NCBI RefSeq assembly: GCF_019654915.1
Contig: NZ_BPET01000020.1
Location: 24,662 to 88,661 of the forward strand
Direction: 5' to 3'
From: Shewanella sp. MBTL60-007
GTDB lineage: Bacteria; Pseudomonadota; Gammaproteobacteria; Enterobacterales; Shewanellaceae
Length of the DNA stretch: 64,000 bases
The notes under the pieces are model-generated. The model saw only the letters and a program-made list of their open reading frames with translations, had not been told where the DNA came from and made no database searches. A program made the position numbers and the translations under genes. Positions within the stretch are counted from its first letter, which is position 1. Every line of letters starts with the position of its first letter. Shown here piece by piece: positions 8,509 to 19,538 of the stretch.

Positions 8509-9939
8509 ATGGCTCATTTTAATCAGAATTTTCTCGATAGTATCGAACGTGATCTTCCATCTCACTTATCAATGGAAGACTTTATCGCCTTTAGCAATAA
8601 GCCGTTGCGACTTTCTATCCGAGTCAATACGCTCAAAATCAGTAGCGATAACTTTATCGACTTGATGACGCAAAAAGGCTGGCACTTTGACCCTATTCCT
8701 TGGTGCAAAGACGGCTTTTGGGTGACCTTGAGCCAAGACATTCAGTTGGGCAATACCATCGAGCACCTGCAAGGTCTATTTTACATTCAAGAAGCCAGCT
8801 CCATGTTGCCGCCAACAGCGCTGTTTGACGCCAGCCAAGAGCAGCAAAGCATTTCTTGCGATAGCTTAGTGCTCGACATGGCCTCAGCACCGGGCTCTAA
8901 GACCACTCAGATCGCTGCCCTTATGCAGAATCGAGGCCTACTCGTCGCCAACGAGTACTCGGCAAGCCGCGTCAAAGTGTTACATGCCAACGTGGCTCGT
9001 ATGGGCGTGGCTAATTGTGCCTTAACCCATTTCGATGCTCGGGTGTTTGGTGAGTATATGTTCGAGACCTTTGACTCGATTCTACTCGACGCCCCTTGCA
9101 GCGGTGAAGGCACCATTCGAAAAGATCCTGACGCACTCAAAAACTGGGATAACAATGACGCAAAAGGGATTGTCGACACTCAAAAAGAACTCATAGAGTC
9201 GGCTTTTCTTGCATTAAAGGTTGGGGGAAGTCTGGTCTACTCCACGTGCGCACTTAGCCGCCAAGAAAACCAAGATGTTTGCCATCACTTAAAAGCCTTA
9301 TATGGTGAAGCCGTTGAGTTTCTCCCTTTAACGGATCTATTCCCGCAAGCTGAGAAAGCCTGCACCGAAGAGGGATTTTTACATGTCTGGCCGCAGATCT
9401 ATGACAGTGAAGGTTTTTTTGTAGCCAAGATCCGCAAACATGTGGCCGTAGAGCGCCAAGTTCCGGAGCCAAGAAAACAGAAGAACTTTCCGTTTACCCC
9501 TGCAAAGCCCAAACAAGTTGAAGAGTTAACACAGTACTTTAAAGACAGTTTCTCTATTGACTTACCCGATAGTGCCCAAGTGATGGTACGAGATCTGGAG
9601 TTTTGGCTGTTTCCAAACCCTGTTATGCCATTAATAGGTAAGATGCGTTTTCAGCGCATAGGAATAAAACTCGCCGATGCATTAAAAAAAGGCTACAAAG
9701 TCCGCCACGAAGCGATCTTAGCGCTATCATCTCCCACGCGCTTTGAGCTTAGTGATGAACAGGCTAAGGACTTCTTGATGGGGCGAGACATCGGCCTGCA
9801 AGAAAGAGTTAAACCTCAAGGGGAAGTGATCGTCAGTTACGCTAACAATCCGCTTGGCGTTGCCAAGCACTTAGGCAATAAATTAAAGAACAACCTTCCT
9901 AGGGACTTAGTAAAAGATAAGATTGCACTGTATCAATAA
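8509..9939 (+). CDS. rsmF: 16S rRNA m5C1407 methyltransferase RsmF
   Basis: SAM-dependent RNA cytosine-C5 methyltransferase of the NSUN/RsmF type that modifies C1407 of 16S rRNA in assembled 30S subunits. The SAM-binding motif LDMASAPGSKTTQIAALM lies near residue 125. The two catalytic cysteines are in DAPCSGEGT (about residue 200) and YSTCALSRQEN (about 247). A C-terminal PUA-like region completes the 476-aa protein, close to the E. coli size. In E. coli it also follows letAB; here a convergent membrane-protein gene intervenes. The ATG is the first in-frame start, with a weak SD. Confidence 0.94.
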   Translation: MAHFNQNFLDSIERDLPSHLSMEDFIAFSNKPLRLSIRVNTLKISSDNFIDLMTQKGWHFDPIPWCKDGFWVTLSQDIQLGNTIEHLQGLFYIQEASSMLPPTALFDASQEQQSISCDSLVLDMASAPGSKTTQIAALMQNRGLLVANEYSASRVKVLHANVARMGVANCALTHFDARVFGEYMFETFDSILLDAPCSGEGTIRKDPDALKNWDNNDAKGIVDTQKELIESAFLALKVGGSLVYSTCALSRQENQDVCHHLKALYGEAVEFLPLTDLFPQAEKACTEEGFLHVWPQIYDSEGFFVAKIRKHVAVERQVPEPRKQKNFPFTPAKPKQVEELTQYFKDSFSIDLPDSAQVMVRDLEFWLFPNPVMPLIGKMRFQRIGIKLADALKKGYKVRHEAILALSSPTRFELSDEQAKDFLMGRDIGLQERVKPQGEVIVSYANNPLGVAKHLGNKLKNNLPRDLVKDKIALYQ

Positions 9940-9999
9940 TACACAATTACTTACATTTGCGGGTGGCTTGTCAAAAAATAACCACCCACAATGCTAAAA

Positions 10000-10148
10000 G
10001 CTAGTCTACACTCTATATCATTAGTCTTTAGCGAAGATGTGGTTTAACCTTTTTTTACCAGCAATGGTAAACAACAGTAGCGCACGGCTCCTTGTGAGCC
10101 ATTCCCCTAGACCCAGAACAATCGGAATAGTTTTGGGTCTTTTTTTGT
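10000..10148 (+). ncRNA. Candidate small RNA or long 3' element ending in a strong terminator
   Basis: This non-coding stretch between convergent rsmF and tatD holds a small hairpin (GGCTC/GAGCC, 10086-10100) followed by an 11-bp terminator stem and a run of nine T. The terminator is 170 bp beyond the rsmF stop and reads on the plus strand, so it either ends a long rsmF 3'UTR or an independent sRNA. No convincing promoter was found, and the 5' end given is a guess. Confidence 0.3.
10109..10148 (+). terminator. Rho-independent terminator (plus strand)
   Basis: AGACCCAGAAC pairs with GTTTTGGGTCT (one G-U pair) around a 10-nt loop and is followed by a long T run. Confidence 0.85.
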
Positions 10149-10172
10149 TTGGAATTCGTGCAAAAGCTAAAG

Positions 10173-10961
10173 CTAGCGCCCCGCTAGCCTTGCTGCATCT
10201 TTAAATAACCTGAAGAAATTATCTGTGGTGTACTGGGCTAGTTCAGGGTACTTCTCCCCTCTTAGCTCTGCCACAAACTCGGCAACATCTCGCACAAATG
10301 CTGGTTGATTCTCTTTGCCACGATGAGGAACTGGGGCTAAATAGGGAGAATCAGTTTCAACCAACAGCCTGTCTTTTGGTACCTTTCTGATCACGTTGCG
10401 AAGCTCAGCGGCATTTTTAAAGGTCACAATACCTGAAACTGAAATGTAGAAACCTAAGTCGATTGCCGCCTTGGCCATCTCCCAATCTTCTGTAAAACAA
10501 TGCAATACGCCGCCAACAGTATCCGCGTTACCACGCTTTAGAAAATTAATGGTATCTTCTCGGGCATCTCGAGTATGAATAATGAGTGGTTTATTGACTT
10601 TGACAGCAAGATCGATCTGCTGTTCAAAGCAGGTCTGCTGTAGACTTTTAGTTTCATTGGCATAGAAATAATCTAAGCCTGTTTCACCGATAGCGACAAC
10701 TTTTTCATCACGAGCAAACTGCTCAACCTCTTGAATATTCAAACCATCTTGTACATCTAGAGGGTGAACGCCGGCTGATAGAAATACTTCATCAAATGCA
10801 GCCATCTTCTGCTTCATTTCCACAAAGCCCTGCTGTCTTACGTTGACACAAAGAAAGTAGGCGATATCCCGCGCTTTAGCCGCAGTGATAATCTCTTGAA
10901 GTGATGCCTGATCGGGGGCGATTTTTAAACGATCTAAGTGACAATGTGAATCGATAAGCAC
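10173..10961 (-). CDS. TatD-family metal-dependent DNase (YcfH type)
   Basis: TIM-barrel metal-dependent hydrolase of the TatD family, with 3'-5' exonuclease activity in characterised members. Metal ligands are visible in IDSHCHLD (N-terminus), GETGLDYF (about residue 95), IHTRDA (about 129), HCFTE (about 155) and ETDSPYLAP (about 206). Length (262 aa) matches E. coli YcfH (265). It is the last gene of the minus-strand tmk-holB-pilZ series, as in Pseudomonas and E. coli. Confidence 0.92.
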   Translation of the reverse strand: MLIDSHCHLDRLKIAPDQASLQEIITAAKARDIAYFLCVNVRQQGFVEMKQKMAAFDEVFLSAGVHPLDVQDGLNIQEVEQFARDEKVVAIGETGLDYFYANETKSLQQTCFEQQIDLAVKVNKPLIIHTRDAREDTINFLKRGNADTVGGVLHCFTEDWEMAKAAIDLGFYISVSGIVTFKNAAELRNVIRKVPKDRLLVETDSPYLAPVPHRGKENQPAFVRDVAEFVAELRGEKYPELAQYTTDNFFRLFKDAARLAGR

Positions 10962-11006
10962 GATGAAAATCCAACAAACAACAAAAAGGACCGCAAGTCT
11001 ACCCAG

Positions 11007-11333
11007 CTACATAGTGCAGGTCAAATCACCCGAGGCAAGTTGCCGTGACAGGAGCTGCTCAATTTGATGTTTATGAAAATCAGGCTCAGTTAAAATTTTC
11101 ACCCCTATTCCGGCCGGACGCCCGCCGGAGGCGCCTAAGGGATTAATCCAAATAACCGAACCTGAAAAGTTATGAGCTTGAATATCACCAGGGAGTTGAT
11201 AGGAAACCTGTATCTCTTGACCAAGCGTGAAACTTTCGCTGCAACTGACAAATATACCGATAGGTTTAATAAACGGCATATAGGCGCGGTAGAGTTGCTG
11301 TAAAGAATCAAATTTGACAACAAGATTAGTCAT
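11007..11333 (-). CDS. pilZ: PilZ-domain protein
   Basis: Single PilZ domain of 108 aa. The motif FSGSVIWINPLGASGGRPAG and the GIGV that follows are characteristic of the type IV pilus PilZ protein encoded next to holB in Pseudomonas. Founding PilZ proteins lack the N-terminal RxxxR c-di-GMP-binding motif. I see no such motif here, so it may act in pilus assembly (via PilB/FimX-like partners) without binding c-di-GMP. It starts 6 bp after the holB stop, indicating cotranscription. Confidence 0.88.
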   Translation of the reverse strand: MTNLVVKFDSLQQLYRAYMPFIKPIGIFVSCSESFTLGQEIQVSYQLPGDIQAHNFSGSVIWINPLGASGGRPAGIGVKILTEPDFHKHQIEQLLSRQLASGDLTCTM

Positions 11334-11339
11334 AGGTGT

Positions 11340-12257
11340 TTATTGGCTCATTAACTGATTATACTCAATGGTTAACCCCTCAAATAACGCTAACGAATTC
11401 ACGTTTGGCATTACCGATAAGCGGGTTTCTAGCTGCATCACTTTCGCCGCAAAATTAGCGAGGTTAGCTCTAATCAGTGGATCACTATCTTGCTTCTTAA
11501 CTAAAGCCCTGTGTATCACTAGATATAAAACTTTAAGAGCATCAGAAACTTGCTTTTCATTTACATTTATTAAACTAGCACACAGATGCCCTGACGACAA
11601 ACTTTGTGTCCAACCCTTTCGGTAGCTAAGCAAGCTTTGATATCGCTCTGTTTCAACAGCAGACAATACCGCCATAGGCCCCCCTACAACAGGTAAACAC
11701 CAAGATGGATCATCTTCGAAGCGGTGTTGCTCTTTTAACCACTGTTTTACCTGCAATTTACTTGGAAGTTCAACACGTAACCTCTGACAACGGCTACTGA
11801 TGGTTGCTATTAGCCGACTCGGAGAATTGGCTTGTAACAGCAAAATAGTATCCTTTCCCGGCTCCTCGAGTGTCTTAAGTAAGGCGTTAGCCGAAGCCTG
11901 ATTTAAGCGTTCGCTATTTAAAATAACGGCAACTCGTCTGCCTCCCTGCTGGGCGGTGGTCGTCAGCTTTTGACAAAGTTCTCGAACCTGATCGACTTTA
12001 ATCTGCGCTCCATCGGCTTCAAGCCGATAAAGATCGGGATGACTATTGGCTTCAATCAGTTGGCAAGCCTTGCAAAAGCCACACGCACCGCCGTGACCAA
12101 GCTGATTACAGAGTGACATTTTGGCTAATTCGAGCGCTAATGACTCTCCGCCATAGCCAGCATCCATGCCTATCAGATAGGCATGACCGACTCTAGCCGT
12201 GTTGATCTGCTCAGCAAAATTATCCAGGGTAGTTTGCAGCCAAGGAAGCGTGGTCAT
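11340..12257 (-). CDS. holB: DNA polymerase III delta' subunit
   Basis: Clamp-loader subunit of the replicative polymerase, AAA+ fold. Visible are a degenerate P-loop region (GMDAGYGGESLALELAK), the zinc-binding cysteines in CNQLGHGGACGFCKACQ, and the SRC motif in ATISSRCQRL that supplies the arginine finger. The frame runs to 12332, but ATG 12255-12257 starts one base after the tmk stop and gives the family N-terminus MTTLPWLQ (305 aa). The extension would overlap tmk in another frame and is rejected. Confidence 0.93.
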   Translation of the reverse strand: MTTLPWLQTTLDNFAEQINTARVGHAYLIGMDAGYGGESLALELAKMSLCNQLGHGGACGFCKACQLIEANSHPDLYRLEADGAQIKVDQVRELCQKLTTTAQQGGRRVAVILNSERLNQASANALLKTLEEPGKDTILLLQANSPSRLIATISSRCQRLRVELPSKLQVKQWLKEQHRFEDDPSWCLPVVGGPMAVLSAVETERYQSLLSYRKGWTQSLSSGHLCASLINVNEKQVSDALKVLYLVIHRALVKKQDSDPLIRANLANFAAKVMQLETRLSVMPNVNSLALFEGLTIEYNQLMSQ

Positions 12258-12258
12258 A

Positions 12259-12903
12259 TTACCAACTCTGCTCTTGAAGGATTGCAATGATATCTTTATG
12301 CACCTGCGCCATCGTTTGGCTCGCATCGACAATCTTTATAGACTCATCGGCATCGGCAAATGACAAGAAGGTTGCCCGTGCACGATTAAAGAAATCTATT
12401 TCCTGCTGCTCAATTCGGTCCAGCTCTCCACGACGAGCGGCACGCTCTAAACCGAGCTTAGGCTCGATATCCAGATACAGGGTTAAATCCGGCTTAAAGC
12501 CTTTTAGGGTCGCATCACTAATTGCCGATACTAGCGGCATCAAGCCTCGCCCACCACCTTGATAGGCAAGCGAAGACAAATTATGTCTATCACCGAGTAC
12601 CCACTCACCATTGGCTAAGGCAGGCTTAATCACGTTCGCTACCAGCTGCGCTCTAGCTGCGTAAAACAGCAGGCATTCAGCTTCGTCACACAGAGGGTCA
12701 GTGTCGTTGGCAACCTTTACAAGATCTCGCATCTGCTCGGCGAGCGGCGTGCCGCCTGGTTCACGAGTACAGATTGGTGCTTTACCTGTATGCTTTTCTA
12801 TAAAGTCTCTAACAAGTGCGATGGCGCTAGATTTTCCTGCTCCCTCTAACCCTTCAATGACGATAAACTTGGCTGACTGAGCTGCTTGTGATTGTGTATT
12901 CAT
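12259..12903 (-). CDS. tmk: Thymidylate kinase
   Basis: Phosphorylates dTMP to dTDP for DNA synthesis. The P-loop GLEGAGKSS lies near residues 18-26, with the DRH motif in [10 protein letters not shown] and the lid-region arginines in [13 protein letters not shown]. Length (214 aa) is typical. The ATG overlaps the mltG stop by 4 bp. The cluster order pabC-mltG-tmk-holB is conserved in gammaproteobacteria. Confidence 0.95.
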   Translation of the reverse strand: MNTQSQAAQSAKFIVIEGLEGAGKSSAIALVRDFIEKHTGKAPICTREPGGTPLAEQMRDLVKVANDTDPLCDEAECLLFYAARAQLVANVIKPALANGEWVLGDRHNLSSLAYQGGGRGLMPLVSAISDATLKGFKPDLTLYLDIEPKLGLERAARRGELDRIEQQEIDFFNRARATFLSFADADESIKIVDASQTMAQVHKDIIAILQEQSW

Positions 12904-13907
12904 CGATTTCTCTGATATTTGTTCACTGCGCGATTATGCTCGTTCAGCGTTCTTGAAAAAACATGGCTGCCATCATTTCGTGAAACGAAATAAATGTAAT
13001 CAACATCCGCAGGGTGTGCGGCGGCCTGAATAGCCGCTAAACTCGGCGCGGCAATCGGCGTTGGTGGCAAACCATTAATTCTGTACGTATTAAAGGCCGT
13101 AGTTTCGCGCAAATCTTTGCGGGTAATATTGCCTTCATACCTATCACCCATACCATAGATCACAGTCGGGTCTGTTTGCAGACGCATCCCTTTACGCAAA
13201 CGGTTAACAAAGACAGCCGCTATCCATGGGCGCTCGCTGGCTTTGCCCGTCTCTTTCTCGATAATGGACGCTAAGATAAGTAGTTCATAGGCCGACTTTA
13301 GTGGCAGATCCTTTTGACGGCTCTGCCAAGCCTTATCGAGCTCAGCTTGCATCTTAAGATAACTCTTATTGAGCAACGCTTTTTCACTACTGCCTGCACG
13401 GTAGTGGTAGGTATCTGGAAAAAACTTGCCTTCAGGCAGTCCTGAGTCATCGCCATTTTCCCGCAACACTTGGATAAACACCTGATCTTGTTGAGTCAGT
13501 CTTGGCTGTAAGTCCAGAACCTGGCGCCACTCTTTAACCGTTTGCCCCTCTAATAAAGTTACACCGAAAGATTTCTCTCTCCCGCTAATGACTTTATCAA
13601 GCAGACTGTTGACGGTGTCCTTTGGTGTGACATCGTATAGTCCTGAGCGAATATTGGCCAACTCAGGTTTTAAACGAACCAACCATTTTAACTTCCAGCC
13701 CTCATCGATCAATTTCTCTGATTCTAAAACAGCAATAAACTGACTAAAGGTGGTACCACGTTTAATATCAAGCTCCTGTGAAGCCGTTATCTTAATCGGT
13801 TGTTCACCATATGCCTGTAGCGTGCTATATCCCCAATATGCGCCAACGGCAGCTAAAGTTAATAGCGTAAAAAGCGTTGCAAAAAGACCTATTATTGCTT
13901 TTTTCAT
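12900..13907 (-). CDS. mltG: Endolytic murein transglycosylase MltG
   Basis: Inner-membrane YceG/MltG enzyme that cleaves nascent glycan strands and sets their length. One N-terminal transmembrane helix (about residues 5-26) is followed by a LysM-like region and the catalytic domain. The catalytic glutamate is in ASIIEKETG (about residue 219), and the motif [11 protein letters not shown] is present. At 335 aa it matches E. coli MltG (340). It overlaps pabC and tmk by 4 bp each, indicating translational coupling. Confidence 0.94.
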   Translation of the reverse strand: MKKAIIGLFATLFTLLTLAAVGAYWGYSTLQAYGEQPIKITASQELDIKRGTTFSQFIAVLESEKLIDEGWKLKWLVRLKPELANIRSGLYDVTPKDTVNSLLDKVISGREKSFGVTLLEGQTVKEWRQVLDLQPRLTQQDQVFIQVLRENGDDSGLPEGKFFPDTYHYRAGSSEKALLNKSYLKMQAELDKAWQSRQKDLPLKSAYELLILASIIEKETGKASERPWIAAVFVNRLRKGMRLQTDPTVIYGMGDRYEGNITRKDLRETTAFNTYRINGLPPTPIAAPSLAAIQAAAHPADVDYIYFVSRNDGSHVFSRTLNEHNRAVNKYQRNR

Positions 13908-14800
13908 AATGTCAGACTGAGATGTTCTCTTATTCTAGAAGTCCAAGATGCTAGGCTAAAACGCCTATCGGCGATAGCTACAACATCAACGAGCCCAAAT
14001 AGGCTATTGGTTATAAATACATGCTTAGCGTCCGCTAGCATGCTGTAATGAAAATCGGTTATTCGAACGCTATATCCCATCGCTAGAAGTTGATGGATGA
14101 CTTGTTCTCGCATCATACCTGCCACACCGGAAAAACTGATGCGAGGAGTAATTATTGCTTTATCCACCACAAAAAATATATTGGCCATCGATGACTCAAT
14201 AACATTGTCATCGGAATCTAGCACCAGCCAATCTTGAGCATTCTCTGCTAAGTCCACAGACTTAATCAGTACCTGCTCTAAGCGATTGCAGTGCTTTATG
14301 CCAGCTAACTTAGGCTGCCGACCTAACCTAACATCAGATAGCGCTAAGCGAATCCCCTGTTGTTGCCACTGTTCGTAGTGAGTCGGTAAGGCATGAACAG
14401 AGACAACCTCTGTAACATTGAGTGGCGCAGAGGCTAGAGAACTGGATTCAAGTGAGTCACGGTCGCGCTGCGCGCTATCAAGAATGATTGCCGAGTTGTG
14501 CCGAACAACGGCGGCACCATAACCTCGACCGCCTACGCCTCGCGTCAGCAGCAATTTGATACAAGCCTTGGGGTTAGCCTTAGCTAGAGCCTTGAGTTGC
14601 AGTGTCAAAGCGCTCGATGGTTGCCAGTTGAAACCAAGTCGATAAGCGCCTTGAGTAAGACGCTCAAAGTGGGTGTTTAAGAATTGGATCTCGCCTTGAT
14701 GCACTCGCATCGTCGCGAATAAACCATCACCATAAGCCAATCCCCTATCAAGGGGATTAACATTCTTATCGGGCTGTCCATCGACCCAAACTTGTGTCAT
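13904..14800 (-). CDS. pabC: Aminodeoxychorismate lyase
   Basis: Fold-type IV PLP enzyme that converts 4-amino-4-deoxychorismate to p-aminobenzoate plus pyruvate for folate synthesis. The PLP lysine is in LAGIKHCNRLEQV (about residue 168), and the motif VIESSMANIFF near residue 200 binds the phosphate. Its neighbour mltG is the usual one for pabC, which favours this over branched-chain aminotransferase. Length is 298 aa against about 270 in E. coli; the extra residues lie in a Ser-rich insertion near position 120. The ATG shares one base with the dcd stop. Confidence 0.9.
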   Translation of the reverse strand: MTQVWVDGQPDKNVNPLDRGLAYGDGLFATMRVHQGEIQFLNTHFERLTQGAYRLGFNWQPSSALTLQLKALAKANPKACIKLLLTRGVGGRGYGAAVVRHNSAIILDSAQRDRDSLESSSLASAPLNVTEVVSVHALPTHYEQWQQQGIRLALSDVRLGRQPKLAGIKHCNRLEQVLIKSVDLAENAQDWLVLDSDDNVIESSMANIFFVVDKAIITPRISFSGVAGMMREQVIHQLLAMGYSVRITDFHYSMLADAKHVFITNSLFGLVDVVAIADRRFSLASWTSRIREHLSLTL

Positions 14801-15384
14801 TAGCTATCCTGGCTAATTCGGCTAGCGACAGCTTCTTGTTGATCCTTATATTTAGCGCTTTCACGCTTGTTATAAGGTCTGGCAACAGCATGTGCTAAAC
14901 GCTCGAAGTTAAGTGCGCCAATCGTCATGTTAGGTTTCAGTGCCAAGGGTAATTTACCATTGTTATAAAACTCTAATACGATTTTACCCTGCCAACCCGG
15001 GTCGATGCGGTGAGCAGTCACGTGTACCATCAAGCCCAAACGAGCAAGAGATGAACGACCGTCAAGCCATCCGACAATGTCTGCCGGTAACGTCACGGTT
15101 TCGTGGGTAATAGATAGCGCCAACTCTCCAGGGTGAAGAAAAAATGACTCACCCTCTTCGATAACTATGGTCTCACTCATCACGCGATCCAAGGCCTCTT
15201 GCACTTCGGTGCTCGGGCCGCTCAAATCGATATAAGGGGCGGTGTGATCTTTAAAGACTCGAAATTGATTACCTAGCTTAACATCGACACTCACACCACT
15301 GATCGCCTCAGGCGCGGGGCGTGGTTCCATAGTGATAGTGCCATTGTCTAAACACGCTTCAATCTCAATGTCTGTTAAACGCAT
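14800..15384 (-). CDS. dcd: dCTP deaminase
   Basis: Deaminates dCTP to dUTP, the main dTMP source in enteric-type bacteria. The motif [20 protein letters not shown] and the catalytic glutamate in GKIVLEFYN are intact, as is the HPGELAL motif. Length (194 aa) equals that of the E. coli enzyme to within one residue. It sits between udk and pabC on the same strand, matching E. coli udk-dcd order. Confidence 0.96.
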   Translation of the reverse strand: MRLTDIEIEACLDNGTITMEPRPAPEAISGVSVDVKLGNQFRVFKDHTAPYIDLSGPSTEVQEALDRVMSETIVIEEGESFFLHPGELALSITHETVTLPADIVGWLDGRSSLARLGLMVHVTAHRIDPGWQGKIVLEFYNNGKLPLALKPNMTIGALNFERLAHAVARPYNKRESAKYKDQQEAVASRISQDS

Positions 15385-15417
15385 GATCCCTAGGCTCCCT
15401 TATATTGATAAGTGATC

Positions 15418-16056
15418 TTATTTTGCTAATAAGTGCTGAATACGCGCCTTTAAGATATCAGTAGCGATACGGTTCTTACCACCACGCGGTACGATGATAT
15501 CGGCATACTGCTTTGATGGCTCGATGAACTGCAAGAACATTGGACGGACAGTCTCTGTGTACTGTGACATGACCGACTCCATTGTTCTACCTCGCTCAGC
15601 AACATCACGAGAAAGACGACGCATAAAGCAAATATCTAGCGGTGTATCCATAAATACGGACGCATCCATCTCTTTACGCAGAGCTGGATCGGTTAGTAAC
15701 AAAATACCTTCAAGAATAATGACTTTCTTTGGTGTAAGGGTCACTTTCTCATCAGTACGAGTGTGCTCGTTATAACTATAAACAGGAATATCGACCGCAT
15801 TACCCGCTTTAAGCTCACGCAGATGACTGCATAACAACTCATGATCCAAGGCTTTTGGATGGTCGTAATTTGTCAAAATACGCTGGTCCATCGACAGATG
15901 ACCTTGATCACGATAATAGGAATCTTCTGCAATCACGCCAATTTGATCTGTGCCTAAATCGCGGCAAAGTTCTTCATAAATCGTCTTAGCGATAAGACTC
16001 TTACCCGATGCTGACGCACCTGCAATACCAATAACAACACAATCTTTAGAGTTCAT
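15418..16056 (-). CDS. udk: Uridine kinase
   Basis: Pyrimidine-salvage kinase that phosphorylates uridine and cytidine. The P-loop [12 protein letters not shown] (about residues 13-24), the motif EDSYYRDQ and a nucleoside-binding [10 protein letters not shown] segment are all present. Length (212 aa) is normal. It lies 11 bp downstream of mrp, with dcd following, so the minus-strand salvage/replication genes probably form one long transcript. Confidence 0.96.
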   Translation of the reverse strand: MNSKDCVVIGIAGASASGKSLIAKTIYEELCRDLGTDQIGVIAEDSYYRDQGHLSMDQRILTNYDHPKALDHELLCSHLRELKAGNAVDIPVYSYNEHTRTDEKVTLTPKKVIILEGILLLTDPALRKEMDASVFMDTPLDICFMRRLSRDVAERGRTMESVMSQYTETVRPMFLQFIEPSKQYADIIVPRGGKNRIATDILKARIQHLLAK

Positions 16057-16067
16057 TAAACTAACCT

Positions 16068-17183
16068 TTATTCGTCATCAGACATGCTGATTGATACTTT
16101 TGGCTGCGCTTGACATAGTGCAAGCTGAGCCCCAACTTTTCTCGCGATTTCACGATAAATCCCTGCAACTTGGCTAGACTCATCGGCAACGACTGTAGGC
16201 GTGCCTTTATCCACATCTTCACGAATGTTTAACTGTAGAGGCAATTGACCTAAGAGAGGTACATTGTAGCGAGTCGCCATTTTCTGGCCACCCTCTGCAC
16301 CGAACGGGTGATCTTTATGGCCACACTCAGGACATAGATGGAAACTCATGTTTTCCACGATGCCTAATACCGGAATGTTCACTTTTTGGAACATGCTGAC
16401 GCCTTTCTTAGCGTCTGCTAGCGCGATATCTTGTGGAGTGGTAACAATCACCGCTCCGCTAACAGGCACTTTTTGTGAAAGCGTCAATTGAATATCACCA
16501 GTTCCTGGTGGCATATCAATAACGAGATAATCAAGCTCTGGCCACTCGGTTTCGGTGAGTAGCTGAACTAATGCGCCGGCGGCCATTGGACCGCGCCACA
16601 CTGCCGCTTGGTCGCCATCGAGCATGAAGCCGATAGACTGCGCCGCAATACCGTGTGCAGGAGCAAAGGTCATGATCTTGCCGTCTGGTGAGACGGGCTT
16701 GAAATCTTCCACACCCAACATCATCGGAATCGATGGACCGTAGATGTCAGCATCCAAAATACCGACACTTGCGCCCTCTGCTGCTAATGCCAACGCGAGG
16801 TTAACTGCAGTCGTCGACTTACCCACACCACCCTTGCCTGAGGCAACGGCAATCACTTGCTTGATATTAGGTAGCGGCTCAACGGCACTGATAGCCGAAA
16901 CGGTATCTGGTTGGAAGTCAATTTCGCATTCAACTTCATCAATTGCATCCAATACAGCTAACGCTTTCGTCACGGCCATCACGATGTCGCGATACTGAGT
17001 TTGACAAGGGTATGAATAACATAATCCCAACTGCAGTCGCTTACCTTCAATCGCAAGTTTAGTGACCATACCTGCGCTTAACAGACTCTTATTCAGATAC
17101 GTGTCTTGAAAGGTATCGAGAATTGCTAATACAGGGCTAAGAAGATCATCATCAAGATGATAATTTGGATGTGTTGAAGACAA
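16068..17183 (-). CDS. apbC: Iron-sulfur cluster carrier ATPase Mrp/ApbC
   Basis: P-loop ATPase that binds and transfers [4Fe-4S] clusters. An N-terminal DUF59/MIP18-like domain (about residues 10-95) is followed by the deviant Walker [12 protein letters not shown] (about 113). The cluster-binding CPEC motif is in [10 protein letters not shown] (about 285). Length (371 aa) matches E. coli. It is divergent from metG as in E. coli, with a 160-bp shared upstream region. Confidence 0.94.
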   Translation of the reverse strand: MSSTHPNYHLDDDLLSPVLAILDTFQDTYLNKSLLSAGMVTKLAIEGKRLQLGLCYSYPCQTQYRDIVMAVTKALAVLDAIDEVECEIDFQPDTVSAISAVEPLPNIKQVIAVASGKGGVGKSTTAVNLALALAAEGASVGILDADIYGPSIPMMLGVEDFKPVSPDGKIMTFAPAHGIAAQSIGFMLDGDQAAVWRGPMAAGALVQLLTETEWPELDYLVIDMPPGTGDIQLTLSQKVPVSGAVIVTTPQDIALADAKKGVSMFQKVNIPVLGIVENMSFHLCPECGHKDHPFGAEGGQKMATRYNVPLLGQLPLQLNIREDVDKGTPTVVADESSQVAGIYREIARKVGAQLALCQAQPKVSISMSDDE

Positions 17184-17343
17184 AATACGGACCCCCTAAA
17201 TATAATTTGCGCAATTGTACCAGATATTCTGGCAAACATTAGTCTAGATTTAATCCACTTGTGCGAGCTTTTGATGAAACTATGCATTGGATCGGTTAGT
17301 ATCTATGCCATTCCAATTAGGTTCCCAGCGATTTTGAGAAAAG

Positions 17344-19383
17344 ATGGCAAATTCACAACGTAAAATCCTAGTCACAAGTGCACTTCCGTATGCTAATGGT
17401 CCAATCCATTTGGGTCATATGCTTGAGTATATTCAAACCGATATTTGGTCACGTTTTCAAAAGCTACGTGGACACGAATGTCACTATATCTGCGCTGACG
17501 ATGCTCATGGCACGCCGATCATGCTTAAAGCACAGCAGTTGGGGATAACTCCTGAAGAGATGATCGCTCAAGTTCAAAAAGAACATGAGAAGGATTTTGC
17601 TGACTTCAATATTCAGTTTGATAACTTCCACAGCACTCACAGCGATGAAAACCGTGAGCTAGCGAGCCAGATCTATATCAAGCTGCGCGACTCAGGCTAC
17701 ATCAAGACCAAAACGATTTCTCAGTTATTCGATCCTGAAAAATCGATGTTCCTACCTGACCGTTTTGTTAAAGGTACTTGCCCGCGCTGTAAGTCTGAAG
17801 ACCAATATGGTGATAACTGTGATAACTGCGGTGCAACCTATAGCACAACTGATTTAATCAACCCTAAATCAGCAGTATCTGGTGCGACACCTGTAATGAA
17901 AGACACTGAGCATTTCTTCTTCGATCTGCCTGCATTCGAAGGCATGTTAAAAGAGTGGATTAACTCAGGCTCTTTACAGCAAGAGATGGCCAACAAGCTA
18001 GGTGAATGGTTCGAGCAAGGTTTGCAACAGTGGGATATTTCTCGTGATGCCCCCTACTTCGGCTTCGAAATTCCTGATGCACCGGGTAAGTTTTTCTACG
18101 TATGGCTAGACGCACCAATCGGTTACATGGGCTCATTTAAGAACCTATGTGACAAGCGTGACGATCTAAACTTCGATGATTACTGGAGCAAAGACTCAAC
18201 TGCCGAGGTGTACCACTTCATCGGTAAAGATATCGTCTACTTCCACAGCCTATTCTGGCCAGCCATGTTAGACGGTGCAGGCCTGCGTAAACCAACTAGT
18301 GTTTATGCGCACGGCTATGTGACGGTGAACGGCGCTAAGATGTCAAAATCAAAAGGCACCTTCATCAAGGCGCGTACTTACCTAGACAATCTAGATCCTG
18401 AGTACCTTCGTTACTATTATGCCGCGAAGTTAAGCAGCAGAATTGATGATCTAGACTTGAACCTTGAAGATTTCGCCCAGCGCGTTAACTCTGACCTAGT
18501 CGGTAAACTGGTTAACCTAGCGTCACGTACCGCAGGCTTTATCTCTAAGCGTTTCGATGGAAAACTTGCAAAAATTGCAGATACTAGCCTGACAGAGAGC
18601 TTCTTAGCTAAGCAAGAAAGCATCGCTAACTTCTACGAGACCCGTGAATTCGGCAAGGCAATGCGTGAAGTGATGACACTTGCAGATATCGCTAACGCCT
18701 ATGTGGCAGACTCAGCTCCTTGGCAATTAATTAAAGACGATGCTAAGCAAGAAGAAGCACACCAGGTTTGTAGTAATGCACTTAACCTGTTCCGTATCTT
18801 AGTGACTTACCTTAAGCCAGTACTCCCTAAGCTTGCGCAAGATGTTGAAGCCTTCCTACAGATGGAACTGAAGTGGGATAACCTAGACATCGATCTTGCA
18901 GGCCATGAAATCGCTAAGTTTAAGGCGCTAATGCAACGTGTTGAGATGAAGAGTATTGAAGCGATTATCGAAGCTTCGAAAGAAAACCTTCAAGTTGCTG
19001 CAGAGCCAGAAGTGAAGAAAGAAGTGAAATCACCGCTTGAGCAAGACCCAATTAGCAACGAGATCAGCTTCGATGATTTCGCCAAGATCGATCTTCGTAT
19101 CGCGCGTATAGCTAAAGCTGAGCACGTCAAAGAAGCCAACAAGCTTTTACGACTTGAGCTAGATTTAGGCGGCGAGACAAAGCAGGTATTTGCAGGTATT
19201 AAGTCTGCTTATGCACCTGAAGATCTAGAGGGTAAGCTCACGGTTATGGTAGCAAACCTTGCTCCACGCCAGATGCGCTTTGGTGTATCTGAAGGCATGG
19301 TACTCGCAGCTGGTCCTGGCGGAAAAGATCTGTGGATTATGGAGCCACACGAAGGTGCTCAACCAGGTATGAAAGTTAAATAA
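17344..19383 (+). CDS. metG: Methionyl-tRNA synthetase
   Basis: Class I aminoacyl-tRNA synthetase. The HIGH-type motif is HLGH (about residues 22-25). A zinc knuckle follows in [17 protein letters not shown] (about 146-162), and the KMSKS signature is KMSKSKGTF (about 333). The C-terminal EMAPII/Trbp111-like tRNA-binding and dimerisation domain starts near residue 577 ([14 protein letters not shown]). At 679 aa it is the full-length E. coli type. The codon choice looks highly biased, as for a highly expressed gene. Confidence 0.97.
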   Translation: MANSQRKILVTSALPYANGPIHLGHMLEYIQTDIWSRFQKLRGHECHYICADDAHGTPIMLKAQQLGITPEEMIAQVQKEHEKDFADFNIQFDNFHSTHSDENRELASQIYIKLRDSGYIKTKTISQLFDPEKSMFLPDRFVKGTCPRCKSEDQYGDNCDNCGATYSTTDLINPKSAVSGATPVMKDTEHFFFDLPAFEGMLKEWINSGSLQQEMANKLGEWFEQGLQQWDISRDAPYFGFEIPDAPGKFFYVWLDAPIGYMGSFKNLCDKRDDLNFDDYWSKDSTAEVYHFIGKDIVYFHSLFWPAMLDGAGLRKPTSVYAHGYVTVNGAKMSKSKGTFIKARTYLDNLDPEYLRYYYAAKLSSRIDDLDLNLEDFAQRVNSDLVGKLVNLASRTAGFISKRFDGKLAKIADTSLTESFLAKQESIANFYETREFGKAMREVMTLADIANAYVADSAPWQLIKDDAKQEEAHQVCSNALNLFRILVTYLKPVLPKLAQDVEAFLQMELKWDNLDIDLAGHEIAKFKALMQRVEMKSIEAIIEASKENLQVAAEPEVKKEVKSPLEQDPISNEISFDDFAKIDLRIARIAKAEHVKEANKLLRLELDLGGETKQVFAGIKSAYAPEDLEGKLTVMVANLAPRQMRFGVSEGMVLAAGPGGKDLWIMEPHEGAQPGMKVK

Positions 19384-19414
19384 ACTTCTCACCTTGACAC
19401 CTCGTTAAAACACT

Positions 19415-19446
19415 AAAAAGCCGCTTATTTGATAAGCGGCTTTTTT
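19415..19446 (+). terminator. Terminator of metG
   Basis: GCCGCTTA pairs with TAAGCGGC around a 5-nt loop, flanked by an A run and followed by six T. It is 35 bp after the metG stop. Confidence 0.9.
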
Positions 19447-19538
19447 ATTGACGGCCCGTCGTTCCCCATTGACTCGAATTAATTTCGGAACATGGGCGCT
19501 CAAACGAGCAATAATCGATGCTAACCTGTTAATTTAGA

